Shown here: in pieces, positions 7,684 through 16,872 of the stretch
Numbering within the stretch: the stretch's first letter is position 1
Layout of the letters: each line of letters opens with the position of its first letter
Assembly (NCBI RefSeq): GCF_002943525.1
Contig: NZ_CP025394.1
Coordinates: 1,364,001-1,428,000 of the forward strand
Source of the DNA: Kitasatospora sp. MMS16-BH015
GTDB lineage: Bacteria > Actinomycetota > Actinomycetes > Streptomycetales > Streptomycetaceae
Direction of reading: 5' to 3'
Length of the DNA stretch: 64,000 nucleotides
The notes under the pieces: generated by a model
Databases searched by the model: none
The model's input: only the letters and a program-made list of their open reading frames with translations
Told to the model about the DNA's origin: nothing
Translations under genes and position numbers: made by a program

Positions 7684-10600
7684 ATGAGCCCGTATGCGAC
7701 CGGCGGTGGCGGCGTCACCTTCGAGCGCAAGGTCGCCGTCCAGTACCTCGCTCATCTACTCCTCGGGGATGGCGCGGCTGAGCTGGGCGACAGTCGGTCT
7801 GTCGTAGGTGTGGACTTCCAGAAAGCGCCGGACCACTCCGCCGACGACCTTGTTATCCACGCGGCCCGCGCTGACGAATCCGGGCCGTCCCTGGTGCTCG
7901 CTATCGCCGTACGGCGAGCGCCCGACCTCGTGCAGAGCAACGAGCTGAGCAAGAAGCTCATCTGCACGCTTGTGCAGGAGGTCGTCAACGCGCCCAACGA
8001 CGGGATTGAATACCGGGCGGCTCTGGTCGTCGCAGGTCGGCAGGACCACGCGGAGCAGCTCGCGGTCCTCGCCGACGAGGCCGTCAAGCAAAGAGACGCA
8101 CCCAACTTCTTCGGGCTCGTCCGTACCCCCCGGAAGTTCCCCGTCGGCGTTCGAACGCGCCTCACTCACATCGAAGAGCTCGTCAAACACGCACTGACTA
8201 CGCTCAGGGCCACCGAGCCCAGCCCACAGCTCGTCGAGCAGCACACCTGGGAGCTGCTGTCGCGGCTCACTGTGCTCATGCCGCGACTCGAAACTCCAGA
8301 CGACTTGGACTGGGCTCCAGTAACGAACTCCTTGATCCCTGTAGCCCGCGGCGCTGACCTCTACGGGGCTACGCGGTTGCTGGAACGGCTCATCGCCCTA
8401 GCTGACGAGTACCAGCCGAAGGCGGCCACCGTCGACCTGAGTCTTCTACGTCGCGATGCACACCAGGTCCTCGACTCGACCACGCGTCGCCATCGGCAGG
8501 GGTGGGGGGCGCTCGGCCACCTTCATGAGCGTGCGCTTGCGTCCGTGCGCGACGAGATCGCTGCCGAGGACGGCAGTCGCACGGTTCGCCTTGATCGGAG
8601 CGATACGGCAGCTCAGCTGCTCCAGCTTGTGACGCCCTCTGCGGCAGTGGTCGCCAGCGGTGAGTCCGGCGTGGGTAAGAGCGCCTTGGTCGTCCGCACT
8701 CTGGCCGCTGCCGCACAGGACGCCGACTCCGTGCAGGTGGCGTGCATCAACCTAAGGCATCTCCCCGGCACCACCGTCGAGTTGGAGGCTGTACTCGGCA
8801 CCTCGCTCACTGCGCTTCTCGGCGAGCTAAGCGCCCCTCAGCGTCTGCTTGTCATCGACGGCGCGGATGCGCTCGCCGAGGGCAAGCAGGAACTCTTCCG
8901 CTACCTAATCGACGCGGCTGGTCAGGCCGACGTCAAGGTTGTCGCCATCACGGCGAACGATGCCCGGCAAGTCGTCCATGACACCATCAGTGATCGCCGC
9001 GTTGGGGAGGTCGCCGGCTTCGAGGTACCACTACTGACTGACGCCCAGGTGACCGAGGTCGCGTCAGTATTCGACGAGTTGTCGGCTCTCGCAGCGGACC
9101 TTCGGTCACGCGAGCTGTTGCGCAGACCCGTGGTGGTAGACCTGCTCGTACGAGGGGGTGTAAAGGCCACACCTCTCAGTGACGCCGACGCCATGCAACA
9201 TGTGTGGTCGCGGCTGGTGCGGCGCCAGGGCTATCCCGAACGTGGCATCCCTGATGCCCGGGACATTGCGCTCCTCCGCCTGGCCGCCCTCGAACTCGGC
9301 CACGGAGACGCTCTGGAGGTCGTGGGAGCGATCGATCCCACCGCGCTCGCCGGCCTGCGCCAGGACGGCCTGCTTCGTACGGACGCGGACGACCCATTCG
9401 CCATCGGCCCGCAATTCGCACACGACGAGGTACGCCGGTACGCGATAGCCCGACTCTTCCTCTCGGCGGGCCACCCCACTACGAAATTGGTGGAAGCCGG
9501 TGTGCCGCGCTGGGCGCTCGGTGCCGCACGGCTTGCCTGCCAAGCACTACTGGCTGGCCCCGACACCCCGAAGTCCCCTCTGCGCGGCAGGTTCGCCCGC
9601 TTGCAGCAGGCATTCGATGACCTGGTCGCGGCAGGCCACGGCGACCGCTGGGGGGACGTACCCGGTGAAGCGCTCCTGACGCTCGGAGCGCCCGACCCGG
9701 TACTGCGCGAAGCGTGGCCGATGCTGCGCGCTGAACCTAGCGCTGGCCTGCGGCGACTCATTCGTCTCGTGGACCAGCGGCTGCACGATGAAGCAGGCCT
9801 GGTGCGGATCATCGCGGTCGAGCCGCTCATCGCCCTGCTACTCGACGACGAGGAGCCCTGGCGGCAAGGCAAGCACGTGCAGGACATCCTGCGGGACTGG
9901 CTCCACGCAGTCATCATCGCGGGCACACCTGCTGGTTATCCGCTGCGGGTGAGGCTGCACGACCGTCTGGTCGCCGCCTGCGCGGCAGCCGATCGCCGGC
10001 TCAGCGACGAGCAGGCAGCTACGGCTGCGGCGCAGGCGGCATTGCCGCCGGAGGAACTCGAAGCCGAGCGCCAGTTCCTAGAGAAGCAGATGCTGCGGTT
10101 CACGGGAGGCAGCCGTCGGCACACCCAGCGTAGTGCGCGCCATGAGCTTCCCCGTGAGATCACCGACGAGCTCATGGTCGAACTGCTGGCGCTGCTCGGC
10201 CCGGATCTCGGCGAGGACGGCGAAGCTGTCCTGCGTCGAGTTGCGCACGATGCGCCGGCATGGGTCGGTCCCGCTGTCGACGAGGTGCTGACTGGCCGGG
10301 CGCTCGCGATGTATCGGCGCGGTTTCCTCGCTGAGTTGAGTGTGGCCTACTACCTCAACGAGGACGAAGACGGGACAGGATTCCACCAGGATGGCATCCG
10401 ACGTCATCACGCTCGCGGGCTCGGCGTGACCCCTCTTGCAGCCTGGTACCGCGGTCCGTTCATGTCGTTGTTCCAGACGGACTTCCGCAACGGCGTCTCG
10501 GTGCTGAACCGAATGCTTAACCACGCCGCACTGGCGCGTGCACGCACCCTTGCTGGTCTACAGCGTCAGTACGGCGCCCCGATCGAGGATCACGCCCTCG

Positions 10601-12795
10601 ACGACTACCGCGAAGAGCTCGACGTCGCAGGGGTTCGCCGGACGTACGTCGGGGATGAGCATGTCTGGCTCTGGTACCGCGGGACCGGCGTCGGTCCTCA
10701 TCCCTGTATGAGCGCGCTGCAAGCGCTGGAGCAGGTGTGCGACCAACTGGTCGAGGCGGACATCCCCCTGGCCACACTGGTCGCCATCTTGCTCGAGGAC
10801 TGCGCGAACCTCGCGATGGTCGGCTTGGTTGTCGGCCTGCTCGTTCGCCACTTGGAGCGCGCTGACCGTCTGCTGGATCGCTATCTCACCGAGCCGGTGA
10901 TCTGGCATCTGGAGTTCGGACGTGTCGTCCATGAAGCGAGCGGCTTGGGGGCATCCTCCGATGGCTTGACGGCTCCCGAGCGCCGACGCTGGTCGCTGCG
11001 GGAAACGGCCACGATGATGGTGCTCCGCGCTGACGACCAGCGCGCGGACGAGTTGCGACTTCTCGGGAGTGGGCTCATCGCAAACGCCAGGCGACTCTTC
11101 GAGGAAGAGTTCGGCGAGAGCGCTGAGAGCACGGTCCAAGAACAGCTTGCCACTGTGCGTGCCTGGGCCAGTGGCCTCGACCGCGGTACCTACCAGGCGC
11201 AGCAAGTGGAAGGGGGCCTGGAGATCCAGAGCACGCCCCCCAGTGACGTCGTTGAAGCGTTGCAGGCCAGGAACGTCGAAACGGCACGCGCTCGGGAGGC
11301 AATGCGGCTTAACGTCCGCTACTACGTCAATCCCAAAACCGGCAAGGCCGAAGCCATCGACTCGGACGAATTGGTCGCCGACCTGGCTGCGGCCCGCGAA
11401 CTTCTGGAGAACCCGCCCGACCTAGGCCCCAGCAGCCAGTGGGACGCACCTGCCGCAGTGGCCGCGACGGCGCTCACAGCAAACGTCGTGGATGGCGTCG
11501 ACCTGCCCGTCGATGCCCTGCGCTTCGCCGTCGACACACTCCTGCGCATCGGGGAGGACGCAACATCACCGCGTCAATTCGACTCCGAGGAAGCTTACTT
11601 CGAACAGGGGGCGGACCGCTTTGCTGCACGGACGCTACCACTGCTTCTTACACCCGCCGCTACGCCGCTCCGCGCCCAGATTGACGGCAAGGACGGCTCC
11701 ACGACGTACCGTCAGGCCGCTGCCGCGGCAAGCAAGCTGGCGCGTTCCCTCCCCAACGAGGTTCGTGTGAACCTGGCTCGCGGCCTGGACCATGTCTGGC
11801 AGGCTGCCTGCACAGCCGGAAACCGCAGTTGCCACCACGAAACAGCATTCGAGCTGGCGGTCGAGACGATGCGTGACTGCACCTTCGGTGACTGGGACCC
11901 GGACAGCGGCCGGCGAAAGGTCACCGCTCTCGAAGATCCCATCGCGCACTCTCTGGCCAGAGCGGCCGCCGACTGCATCTACGAAGCCCGCCTCGATGGG
12001 GCGATCAGGGCCCTCGGCCCGGCAGCGGCAGCGTCGATCTGCGTCTCGGCCTCCGCTCGCGAACTCCTCGCCGTACTCCTCGCAACGCACCGCCGCTCGT
12101 TGCTTGCCTCCGAGGACGATATGGACAGTCGCGGCACCCACGCCCTGATCGCGGCGCGGGCACTGCTCGCTCTGGCGAGCACGGGCGAGGACGCACCCGT
12201 CTTCGAGCACATCGACGCCTACGCCGACAACCCGACGCTGCTCGGCAGCTTCCTGGGCGCGCTGTCTTCCGCTGCCGAGGAGTCCGCGGACAGGGCGGCC
12301 ACCGCACGGCGGATGTGGCCGACCGTGGTCGCCCATGTGATCGCCCTGCAGGCCTCCGGACACACGCCCTTCGAAGGGCGGCACGAGTACCGCTCCTCCC
12401 TAGCGTCACTCCTGCCCAACCCTGCCGCCGAAGTCGCCTACCTCTACCGGGAAGTTCAGAGCAAGCCCATCGTCTGGTGGGAGCCACTGGCCTGGCAGGA
12501 CACCGTCGCCCAGTGGTTGCCCATGGCCCGGGGCCACGCCGCATGCGTGGATCAGCTCATCGGCTTCATCAAGCCCCTGCCAGCCGAGAACCAGGTCCAC
12601 GTCGGGCTTCCGTGGGTGGCGGACCTTGTCCTCGCCGACCCCAGCCGAGTAGCGAAACGTACCTATCTACTCCCGTCATGGCTGATCGAACTACGCCAAG
12701 CCGTCGCCGACGCAGGTATGACGGCCGACTGGCAGCGCGTTGTCGATGCGCTCGTAGTTGCTGGGGTCTCCCGGCTCGCGCCGTACTCCGAGTAA
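7684..12795 (+). CDS. Large STAND-type NTPase with N-terminal restriction-nuclease-like domain (putative defence protein)
   Basis: 1,703 aa. Residues about 10-165 resemble the Cap4/DUF4297 PD-(D/E)xK fold. They start FERKVAVQYLAHLLLGDG, keep an acidic pair (Asp54-Asp55), but read LVLAIAVRR at 71-78 where relatives have a Q/ExK motif. A P-loop NTPase domain follows, with Walker A GESGVGKS at 326-333 and Walker B LLVIDGADAL at about 388-397. The remaining 1,100 residues are probably alpha-helical repeats acting as a sensor. This effector-NTPase-repeat order is that of antiviral STAND (Avs-like) proteins. The assignment is by architecture; the trigger and effector activity are unknown. Confidence 0.65.
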   Translation: MSPYATGGGGVTFERKVAVQYLAHLLLGDGAAELGDSRSVVGVDFQKAPDHSADDLVIHAARADESGPSLVLAIAVRRAPDLVQSNELSKKLICTLVQEVVNAPNDGIEYRAALVVAGRQDHAEQLAVLADEAVKQRDAPNFFGLVRTPRKFPVGVRTRLTHIEELVKHALTTLRATEPSPQLVEQHTWELLSRLTVLMPRLETPDDLDWAPVTNSLIPVARGADLYGATRLLERLIALADEYQPKAATVDLSLLRRDAHQVLDSTTRRHRQGWGALGHLHERALASVRDEIAAEDGSRTVRLDRSDTAAQLLQLVTPSAAVVASGESGVGKSALVVRTLAAAAQDADSVQVACINLRHLPGTTVELEAVLGTSLTALLGELSAPQRLLVIDGADALAEGKQELFRYLIDAAGQADVKVVAITANDARQVVHDTISDRRVGEVAGFEVPLLTDAQVTEVASVFDELSALAADLRSRELLRRPVVVDLLVRGGVKATPLSDADAMQHVWSRLVRRQGYPERGIPDARDIALLRLAALELGHGDALEVVGAIDPTALAGLRQDGLLRTDADDPFAIGPQFAHDEVRRYAIARLFLSAGHPTTKLVEAGVPRWALGAARLACQALLAGPDTPKSPLRGRFARLQQAFDDLVAAGHGDRWGDVPGEALLTLGAPDPVLREAWPMLRAEPSAGLRRLIRLVDQRLHDEAGLVRIIAVEPLIALLLDDEEPWRQGKHVQDILRDWLHAVIIAGTPAGYPLRVRLHDRLVAACAAADRRLSDEQAATAAAQAALPPEELEAERQFLEKQMLRFTGGSRRHTQRSARHELPREITDELMVELLALLGPDLGEDGEAVLRRVAHDAPAWVGPAVDEVLTGRALAMYRRGFLAELSVAYYLNEDEDGTGFHQDGIRRHHARGLGVTPLAAWYRGPFMSLFQTDFRNGVSVLNRMLNHAALARARTLAGLQRQYGAPIEDHALDDYREELDVAGVRRTYVGDEHVWLWYRGTGVGPHPCMSALQALEQVCDQLVEADIPLATLVAILLEDCANLAMVGLVVGLLVRHLERADRLLDRYLTEPVIWHLEFGRVVHEASGLGASSDGLTAPERRRWSLRETATMMVLRADDQRADELRLLGSGLIANARRLFEEEFGESAESTVQEQLATVRAWASGLDRGTYQAQQVEGGLEIQSTPPSDVVEALQARNVETARAREAMRLNVRYYVNPKTGKAEAIDSDELVADLAAARELLENPPDLGPSSQWDAPAAVAATALTANVVDGVDLPVDALRFAVDTLLRIGEDATSPRQFDSEEAYFEQGADRFAARTLPLLLTPAATPLRAQIDGKDGSTTYRQAAAAASKLARSLPNEVRVNLARGLDHVWQAACTAGNRSCHHETAFELAVETMRDCTFGDWDPDSGRRKVTALEDPIAHSLARAAADCIYEARLDGAIRALGPAAAASICVSASARELLAVLLATHRRSLLASEDDMDSRGTHALIAARALLALASTGEDAPVFEHIDAYADNPTLLGSFLGALSSAAEESADRAATARRMWPTVVAHVIALQASGHTPFEGRHEYRSSLASLLPNPAAEVAYLYREVQSKPIVWWEPLAWQDTVAQWLPMARGHAACVDQLIGFIKPLPAENQVHVGLPWVADLVLADPSRVAKRTYLLPSWLIELRQAVADAGMTADWQRVVDALVVAGVSRLAPYSE

Positions 12796-13054
12796 CCCTG
12801 CGGGATTCAACCAAAGTAGGCCTTCACTCGTCTGATACAGCTGTGCTCTGCGGGCATTGTCGCGCCCAAACCCGGACTGCGGGCATCTGGTCGCCCGCAG
12901 TGGAGCGAGCGGGCAGCCTCGGGGTGTCGCGCGTCAGACTTTGTGGCAGGGCTCGTTTCTTGCGGGTCCTGCTGCTTGAAGGAGTCTGATCGATCATGAT
13001 GAGTGAACCGTTCCGGGTTCGGTAGAGGCTCGATTTCGTGTAAGGATTCGAGTC

Positions 13055-13381
13055 ATGGCACGTCCCTCGTCCTACCCGCCTGAGCTGCGCCGTCGTGCGG
13101 TGCGCATGGTCGCCGAGGTCCTTGGCGACTACCCGAACGAGTCGGCCGCACTGCGGGCCGTCGCGGAGAAACTCGGCATCGGCTCCGCCGAGACGTTGCG
13201 CAACTGGGTTCGGCGCGACCAGGTCGACTCCGGGCAGCGCCCCGGCACGACCACGGAGGAGTCCGCGCAGATCAAGGCGATGAAGAAGGAGATCGCCGAA
13301 CTCAAGCGCGCCAACGACATCCTGAAGGCCGCGGCGAGTTTCTTCGCGGCCGAGCTCGACCGGCCACATCTTCGCTCGTAG
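13055..13381 (+). CDS. IS3-family transposase OrfA
   Basis: 108 aa. The helix-turn-helix is at PPELRRRAVRMVAEVLGDYPNESAALRAVAEKLGIGSAETLRNWVRRDQ, written here only to mark the span (about residues 8-55). A leucine-zipper-like helix follows (IKAMKKEIAELKRANDILKAAA) and ends in SFFAAELDRP. It provides DNA binding and, by -1 frameshifting near its end, the N-terminus of the OrfAB transposase. Confidence 0.85.
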   Translation: MARPSSYPPELRRRAVRMVAEVLGDYPNESAALRAVAEKLGIGSAETLRNWVRRDQVDSGQRPGTTTEESAQIKAMKKEIAELKRANDILKAAASFFAAELDRPHLRS

Positions 13382-14300
13382 CGTTCGTCGACGAGCACCG
13401 GAACCGCTTCGGCGGCGTCGAGCCGATCTGCCGAGTGCTCACCGAGCACGGCTGCAGCATCGCCCCCTCCACCTACTACGCCTTCAACAACCGCACCCCT
13501 CGGCCCGTTCGGTCCGAGACACGGCCCTGAAGGAGCTGATCAAGGAAGTCCACGACACCAACTACCGCGTCTACGGCGCCCGGAAGATCTGGCGGGAACT
13601 CGGCCGCCAGGGCCACCAAGTCGCCCATTGCACCATCGAGCGCCTGATACGCGAACTCGGCATCACCGGCGCCGTGCGCGGAAGGAAGGTCGTCACCACC
13701 ATCCCCGACCCCACCGCCGAACGCGCCCCGGACCTGGTGGACCGTCAGTTCGTCGCCGACGCGCCGAACCGCTGCTGGGTCGCCGACTTCACCCACGTGA
13801 AGACCTGGTCCGGCGTCGTCTACATCGCCTTCGTCGTGGACACCTTCTCCCGGCGCATCGTCGGCTGGTCCGCCGCGACGACGAAGGAGACCCGGCTCGT
13901 CCTGGACGCTCTGGACATGGCCCTTTGGCAACGCGACCGCGACGGATTCCCCCACCGGAAAGGCGAGTTGATACATCACTCGGACGCCGGATCGCAGTAC
14001 ACGAGCTTCCGGCTCGCCGAGCACCTGGACACCGCCGGCATCGCGGCCTCGATCGGATCCGTCGGCGACGCCTACGACAACGCCCTGATGGAATCCACCA
14101 TCGGCCTCTACAAAACGGAACTGATCAAACCCGGCCCACCCTGGAAGACCCTCGCCCAGGTCGAGCTCGCCACCGCCGAGTGGACCGACTGGTACTGCCA
14201 CCGCAGACTCCACGGTGAGATAGGCCACGTCCCGCCCACCGAATACGAGACCACCTACTACCACACAACCACAAAACCCCAGCTCACAACCACAACCTGA
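13372..14300 (+). pseudogene. IS3-family transposase OrfB, frameshifted
   Basis: The integrase-core OrfB is split between two frames. The first part (VAFVDEHRNRFGGVEPICRVL...YYAFNNRTP) runs to about 13496. A single missing C in CACCCCTCGGCC then shifts the frame, and the expected SARSVRDTALKELIKE continues in the next frame to 14300. The DDE blocks are intact: CWVADFTHV, LIHHSDAGSQYTS and YDNALMESTIGLYK. The same deletion is present in copy 2. Confidence 0.75.
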
Positions 14301-14399
14301 GCCCTCTACCGAACCCGGAACGGTTCAGTATGCCGTGAAACGGGACTGCAGACGAGCAAGGGCACACTCCGCTGAAGTTCCCCCGTGATCCTGGAAACT

Positions 14400-15321
14400 C
14401 GTTCTCATGCTGCGAGGGTGTGTCGTTGTCGGGTCTCGTGTGGGGTGAGGTAGCTCCAGATGGGGTGTTTGCGTAGTCGTCGGCGGTTGTAGAAGGTCTC
14501 GACGAAGGCGAAGACGTCGGCGCGTGCGGTGGCCCTGTCGGGCCAAGTTCGGGTGCCGATCTCGGCTTTCAGTACTGCCCAGAAGCTCTCGGCCGCGGCG
14601 TTGTCCTAGCACGAGCCGGTGCGTCCGGTGCTCGCTCTGTCCCCAACTCTGATGCTGTGGTGCGGAATTGGGTGGAGGTATACTCGCTGCCGCGGTCGCT
14701 GTGCGCGATGCAGCCCGCCTCCAGGCGGCCTCGCGCGTGGGCCATGCGCAGGGCGTCGACGACCAGGTCGGTGCACTGGTGGCCGGCCATCGCGTAGCCG
14801 ACTACCTCGCGGGAGGCGAGATCCAGCCAGCAGGCAAGGTAGAGCCGGCCCTCACCGGTGGGCAGGTAGGTGATGTCGCCGACCAGGCGGGTTCCTGGTC
14901 GGGTGGCGGTGAAGTCACGGCCGATCAGGTCCGGTGCGGGGCAGGCCTGTTTGTCCGGGCGGGTCAGCGAGCGGCGCCGGCGGCGGATGATTCCCGCGAT
15001 GCCGCGTTCGCGCATCAGCCGCTCGATCCGCTTGTGGTTCACCACGTGTCCCTGGCGCCGGAGTTCGGCGTGCACGCGCGGCACGCCGTAGGCGCCCTTG
15101 GAAGCGAGGTGGACCGCGGTGATCTCGTCGACGAGAGCGTCGTCGGCCCGCACGCGGGCCCGCCGTGCTTCCTGGCCGCCGGCCCAGGCGTAGTACGAGG
15201 AGCGGGGGACGCCCAGGACGCGGCAGAGCAGGGTGACCGGGTAGGTGGCCTTCTCCGCCGCGATGAACCGGTAGGCCTCGCTCGCCGGTCGCTCTCTCAC
15301 GCGAAGAAGGCCGTGGCGCAC
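14400..15321 (-). pseudogene. IS3-family transposase OrfB, broken
   Basis: The open part (14569-15321) carries an IS150-like integrase core: YPVTLLCRVLGVPRSSYYAW, RLVGDITYLPTGEGRLYLACWLD and HSDRGSEYTS. After SELG the frame shifts at about 14645. In the correct frame TGC-TAC has become TGC-TAG near 14608. Beyond it the remaining C-terminus (DNAAAESFWAVLKAEIG, then FYNRRRLRKHPIWSYLTP) is still readable down to about 14400. Not functional. Confidence 0.8.
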
Positions 15322-15426
15322 TCAACCCGTCAGCGCGACAGAGGCTCCAGCCTATCGGCCGGCGTGTCGAAGTCGAGGGTCTTTCGGGGCCGTGTGTTCA
15401 ACTTCAAGGCGATCTCGTCGAGGTCG
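15315..15426 (-). mobile_element. IS30-family 3' remnant inside IS3 orfA
   Basis: Read on the minus strand, the orfA codons for RDQVD run directly into LDEIALKLNTRPRKTLDFD. This is the C-terminus of an IS30 transposase, complete with stop codon and the terminal repeat TGACGGGTTGAGTGCGCC. The rest of the IS30 is deleted. The junction lies at a shared CGAC, suggesting microhomology-mediated deletion. The IS3 sequence resumes with ACGGCCTTCTTCGCG. Confidence 0.75.
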
Positions 15427-15777
15427 ACCTGGTCTCGCTTGACCCAGCTCCGCAGGCCCTCGGGGCTGCCCCCAAGTCCCTGGCCACCTCCGTGACCGTC
15501 TTACTGGACGAGCGGGCCAGCCTCACGGCGTCCCGCTTGAACTCCTCCGAATACCGCTTGCCCTGTTTGTTGCTCACCTGGCTCTACTTCCTCTGGAACC
15601 TCACGTCCCAGTCTCCAGGTATCCAGGTCCACGGGGTAGCTTCAGAGCACCGGTTTCTCCCACGACCCATACAGTCGGCCGCAGGACTGGGGCTCTGAAG
15701 GCTTCTTGACATGCAGTCGGTGGGCGCCTCGTACGCCATGCAACTTGCTACGCCTTCGGTCCAGCCTCAGGGACTAG

Positions 15778-16872
15778 GGCACGTATTCGGTTGTGATCAC
15801 GGGGCGGTTTTGGTGAGGTCTTTGATCCAGATCATCGCGCCGCGGAGGTGGAGGCCGGCGAGGTAGCTGCCGGGGGTCTTGTCGTATCGCGTGGCGATGC
15901 CTCGCCAGGCCTTCAGCTTGTTGATCAGGCGCTCGACGGTGTTCCGCTCCCTGTAGAGGTCGGTGTCGTGGCTGACGGGCCGGCCGCCCTTGCTGCCTTT
16001 CTTCTTCCGGTTGGCGGCCTGGTCCTTCTTCTCGGGGATGACCGCCTTGATACGGCGACCGCGCAGGTGGGCGCGGTTGGCGCGGGAGGAGTAGGCCTTG
16101 TCCCCGGCGACCGCGTCGGGCCGGGTGCGGGGGCGGCCGACGGGCCCGCGGACCCGCACCTTCTCCAGGACGGGGATGAACTGCGGGCTGTCGGCGGCCT
16201 GCCCCTCGGTCAGAATGAACGCCAGCGGGCGGCACCTGCGCTCGCCGGCGACGTGGACCTTGCTGGTCTGTCCGCCTCTGGAGCGTCCGAGCAGGGCGGC
16301 CTTCAGGCGGAGCCTTCGCCTGCGTCGGACGCGTCGGAGCTCGTCCCGTTCCGGGTCGTGTGCGGTGTCCTGTCCGTCTTGTCCCTGCGGGCCGCCCCTT
16401 TTTGCCGGGCCTTCTCCGCCTCCTCGGCGGCCTTCTCCAGGTCGGCGAGCGTGTCGGGGTCAAGGTGCATCCCGGCGGCGTCGTGGTGGGCCCGGATGGT
16501 GGTGGAATCCACGCTGACCAGCGAGAGGTCCACCTCGCCCCGTCTGGCGGCTTCCGTGATCGCGCCCTCCAGCAGGGCCTCGAACACCCTGGCGTCCCTC
16601 CACTGCCGGAAGCGGTTGTGGACGGTCGACCAGGCGCCGAACTCGCTCGGCATCTCCCGCCACTGGCCGCCCGTCCGAAACCGCCAGATCACGCCCTCGA
16701 ACTGGCGGCGCAGCCGCTCGGGGTACGGGCCGTACTCGCCGATCGGCAGGTACGGCTCGATGAACTCCCACTCGGCATCGGTCAGTTGCACACGCGTCAC
16801 ACAACACGATCTACCGGATCAGGCACGAGCGCGAGGGCGAAACCCACAAAGTGATCACAACCCGATACGTGC
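15778..16872. mobile_element. IS5-family (IS427-like) element inserted at the 3' end of the ABC ATPase
   Basis: Near-identical 23-bp inverted ends start GGCACGTAT, at 15778 and 16872. The element is flanked by a perfect CTAG duplication (15774-15777 and 16873-16876). It encodes a two-frame transposase on the minus strand. Removing the IS and one CTAG restores an uninterrupted ABC ATPase reading frame ending at 15748. Confidence 0.88.
15797..16800 (-). CDS. IS5-family transposase, two overlapping frames (OrfA/OrfB)
   Basis: OrfA (16303-16800, 165 aa) starts MTRVQLTDAEWEFIEPYLP and includes WREMPSEFGAWSTVHNRFRQW and SVDSTTIRAHHDAAG. OrfB continues in the next frame with LLGRSRGGQTSKVH, CRPLAFILTEGQAADSPQF, AGDKAYSS and VERLINKLKAWRGIATRYDKTP to 15797. 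This split is normal for IS427-type elements, which make one transposase by frameshifting in the region about 16280-16330. The copy may be active. Confidence 0.75.

Larger units (their letters stand above)
13004..14327. mobile_element. IS3-family insertion sequence, copy 1
   Basis: The terminal inverted repeats begin TGAACCGTTCCGGGTTCGG (left at 13004) and match the right end at 14327 for about 24 bp. Length is 1,324 bp. It contains orfA and a frameshifted orfB on the plus strand. No target duplication is obvious. It lies 208 bp downstream of the STAND NTPase; I saw nothing in that gap. Confidence 0.85.
14373..15644. mobile_element. Decayed IS3-family element containing an IS30 fragment
   Basis: The ends are related inverted repeats (TGAAG followed by CCCCGTG and CCTGGA) at 14373 and 15644. 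It is read on the minus strand. OrfA begins at the GTG near 15587 (SNKQGKRYSEEFKRDAVRLARS) and has a 1-nt deletion after RDLG. OrfA is then interrupted by an IS30 3' fragment. OrfB is broken by a frameshift and a stop. Confidence 0.75.
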
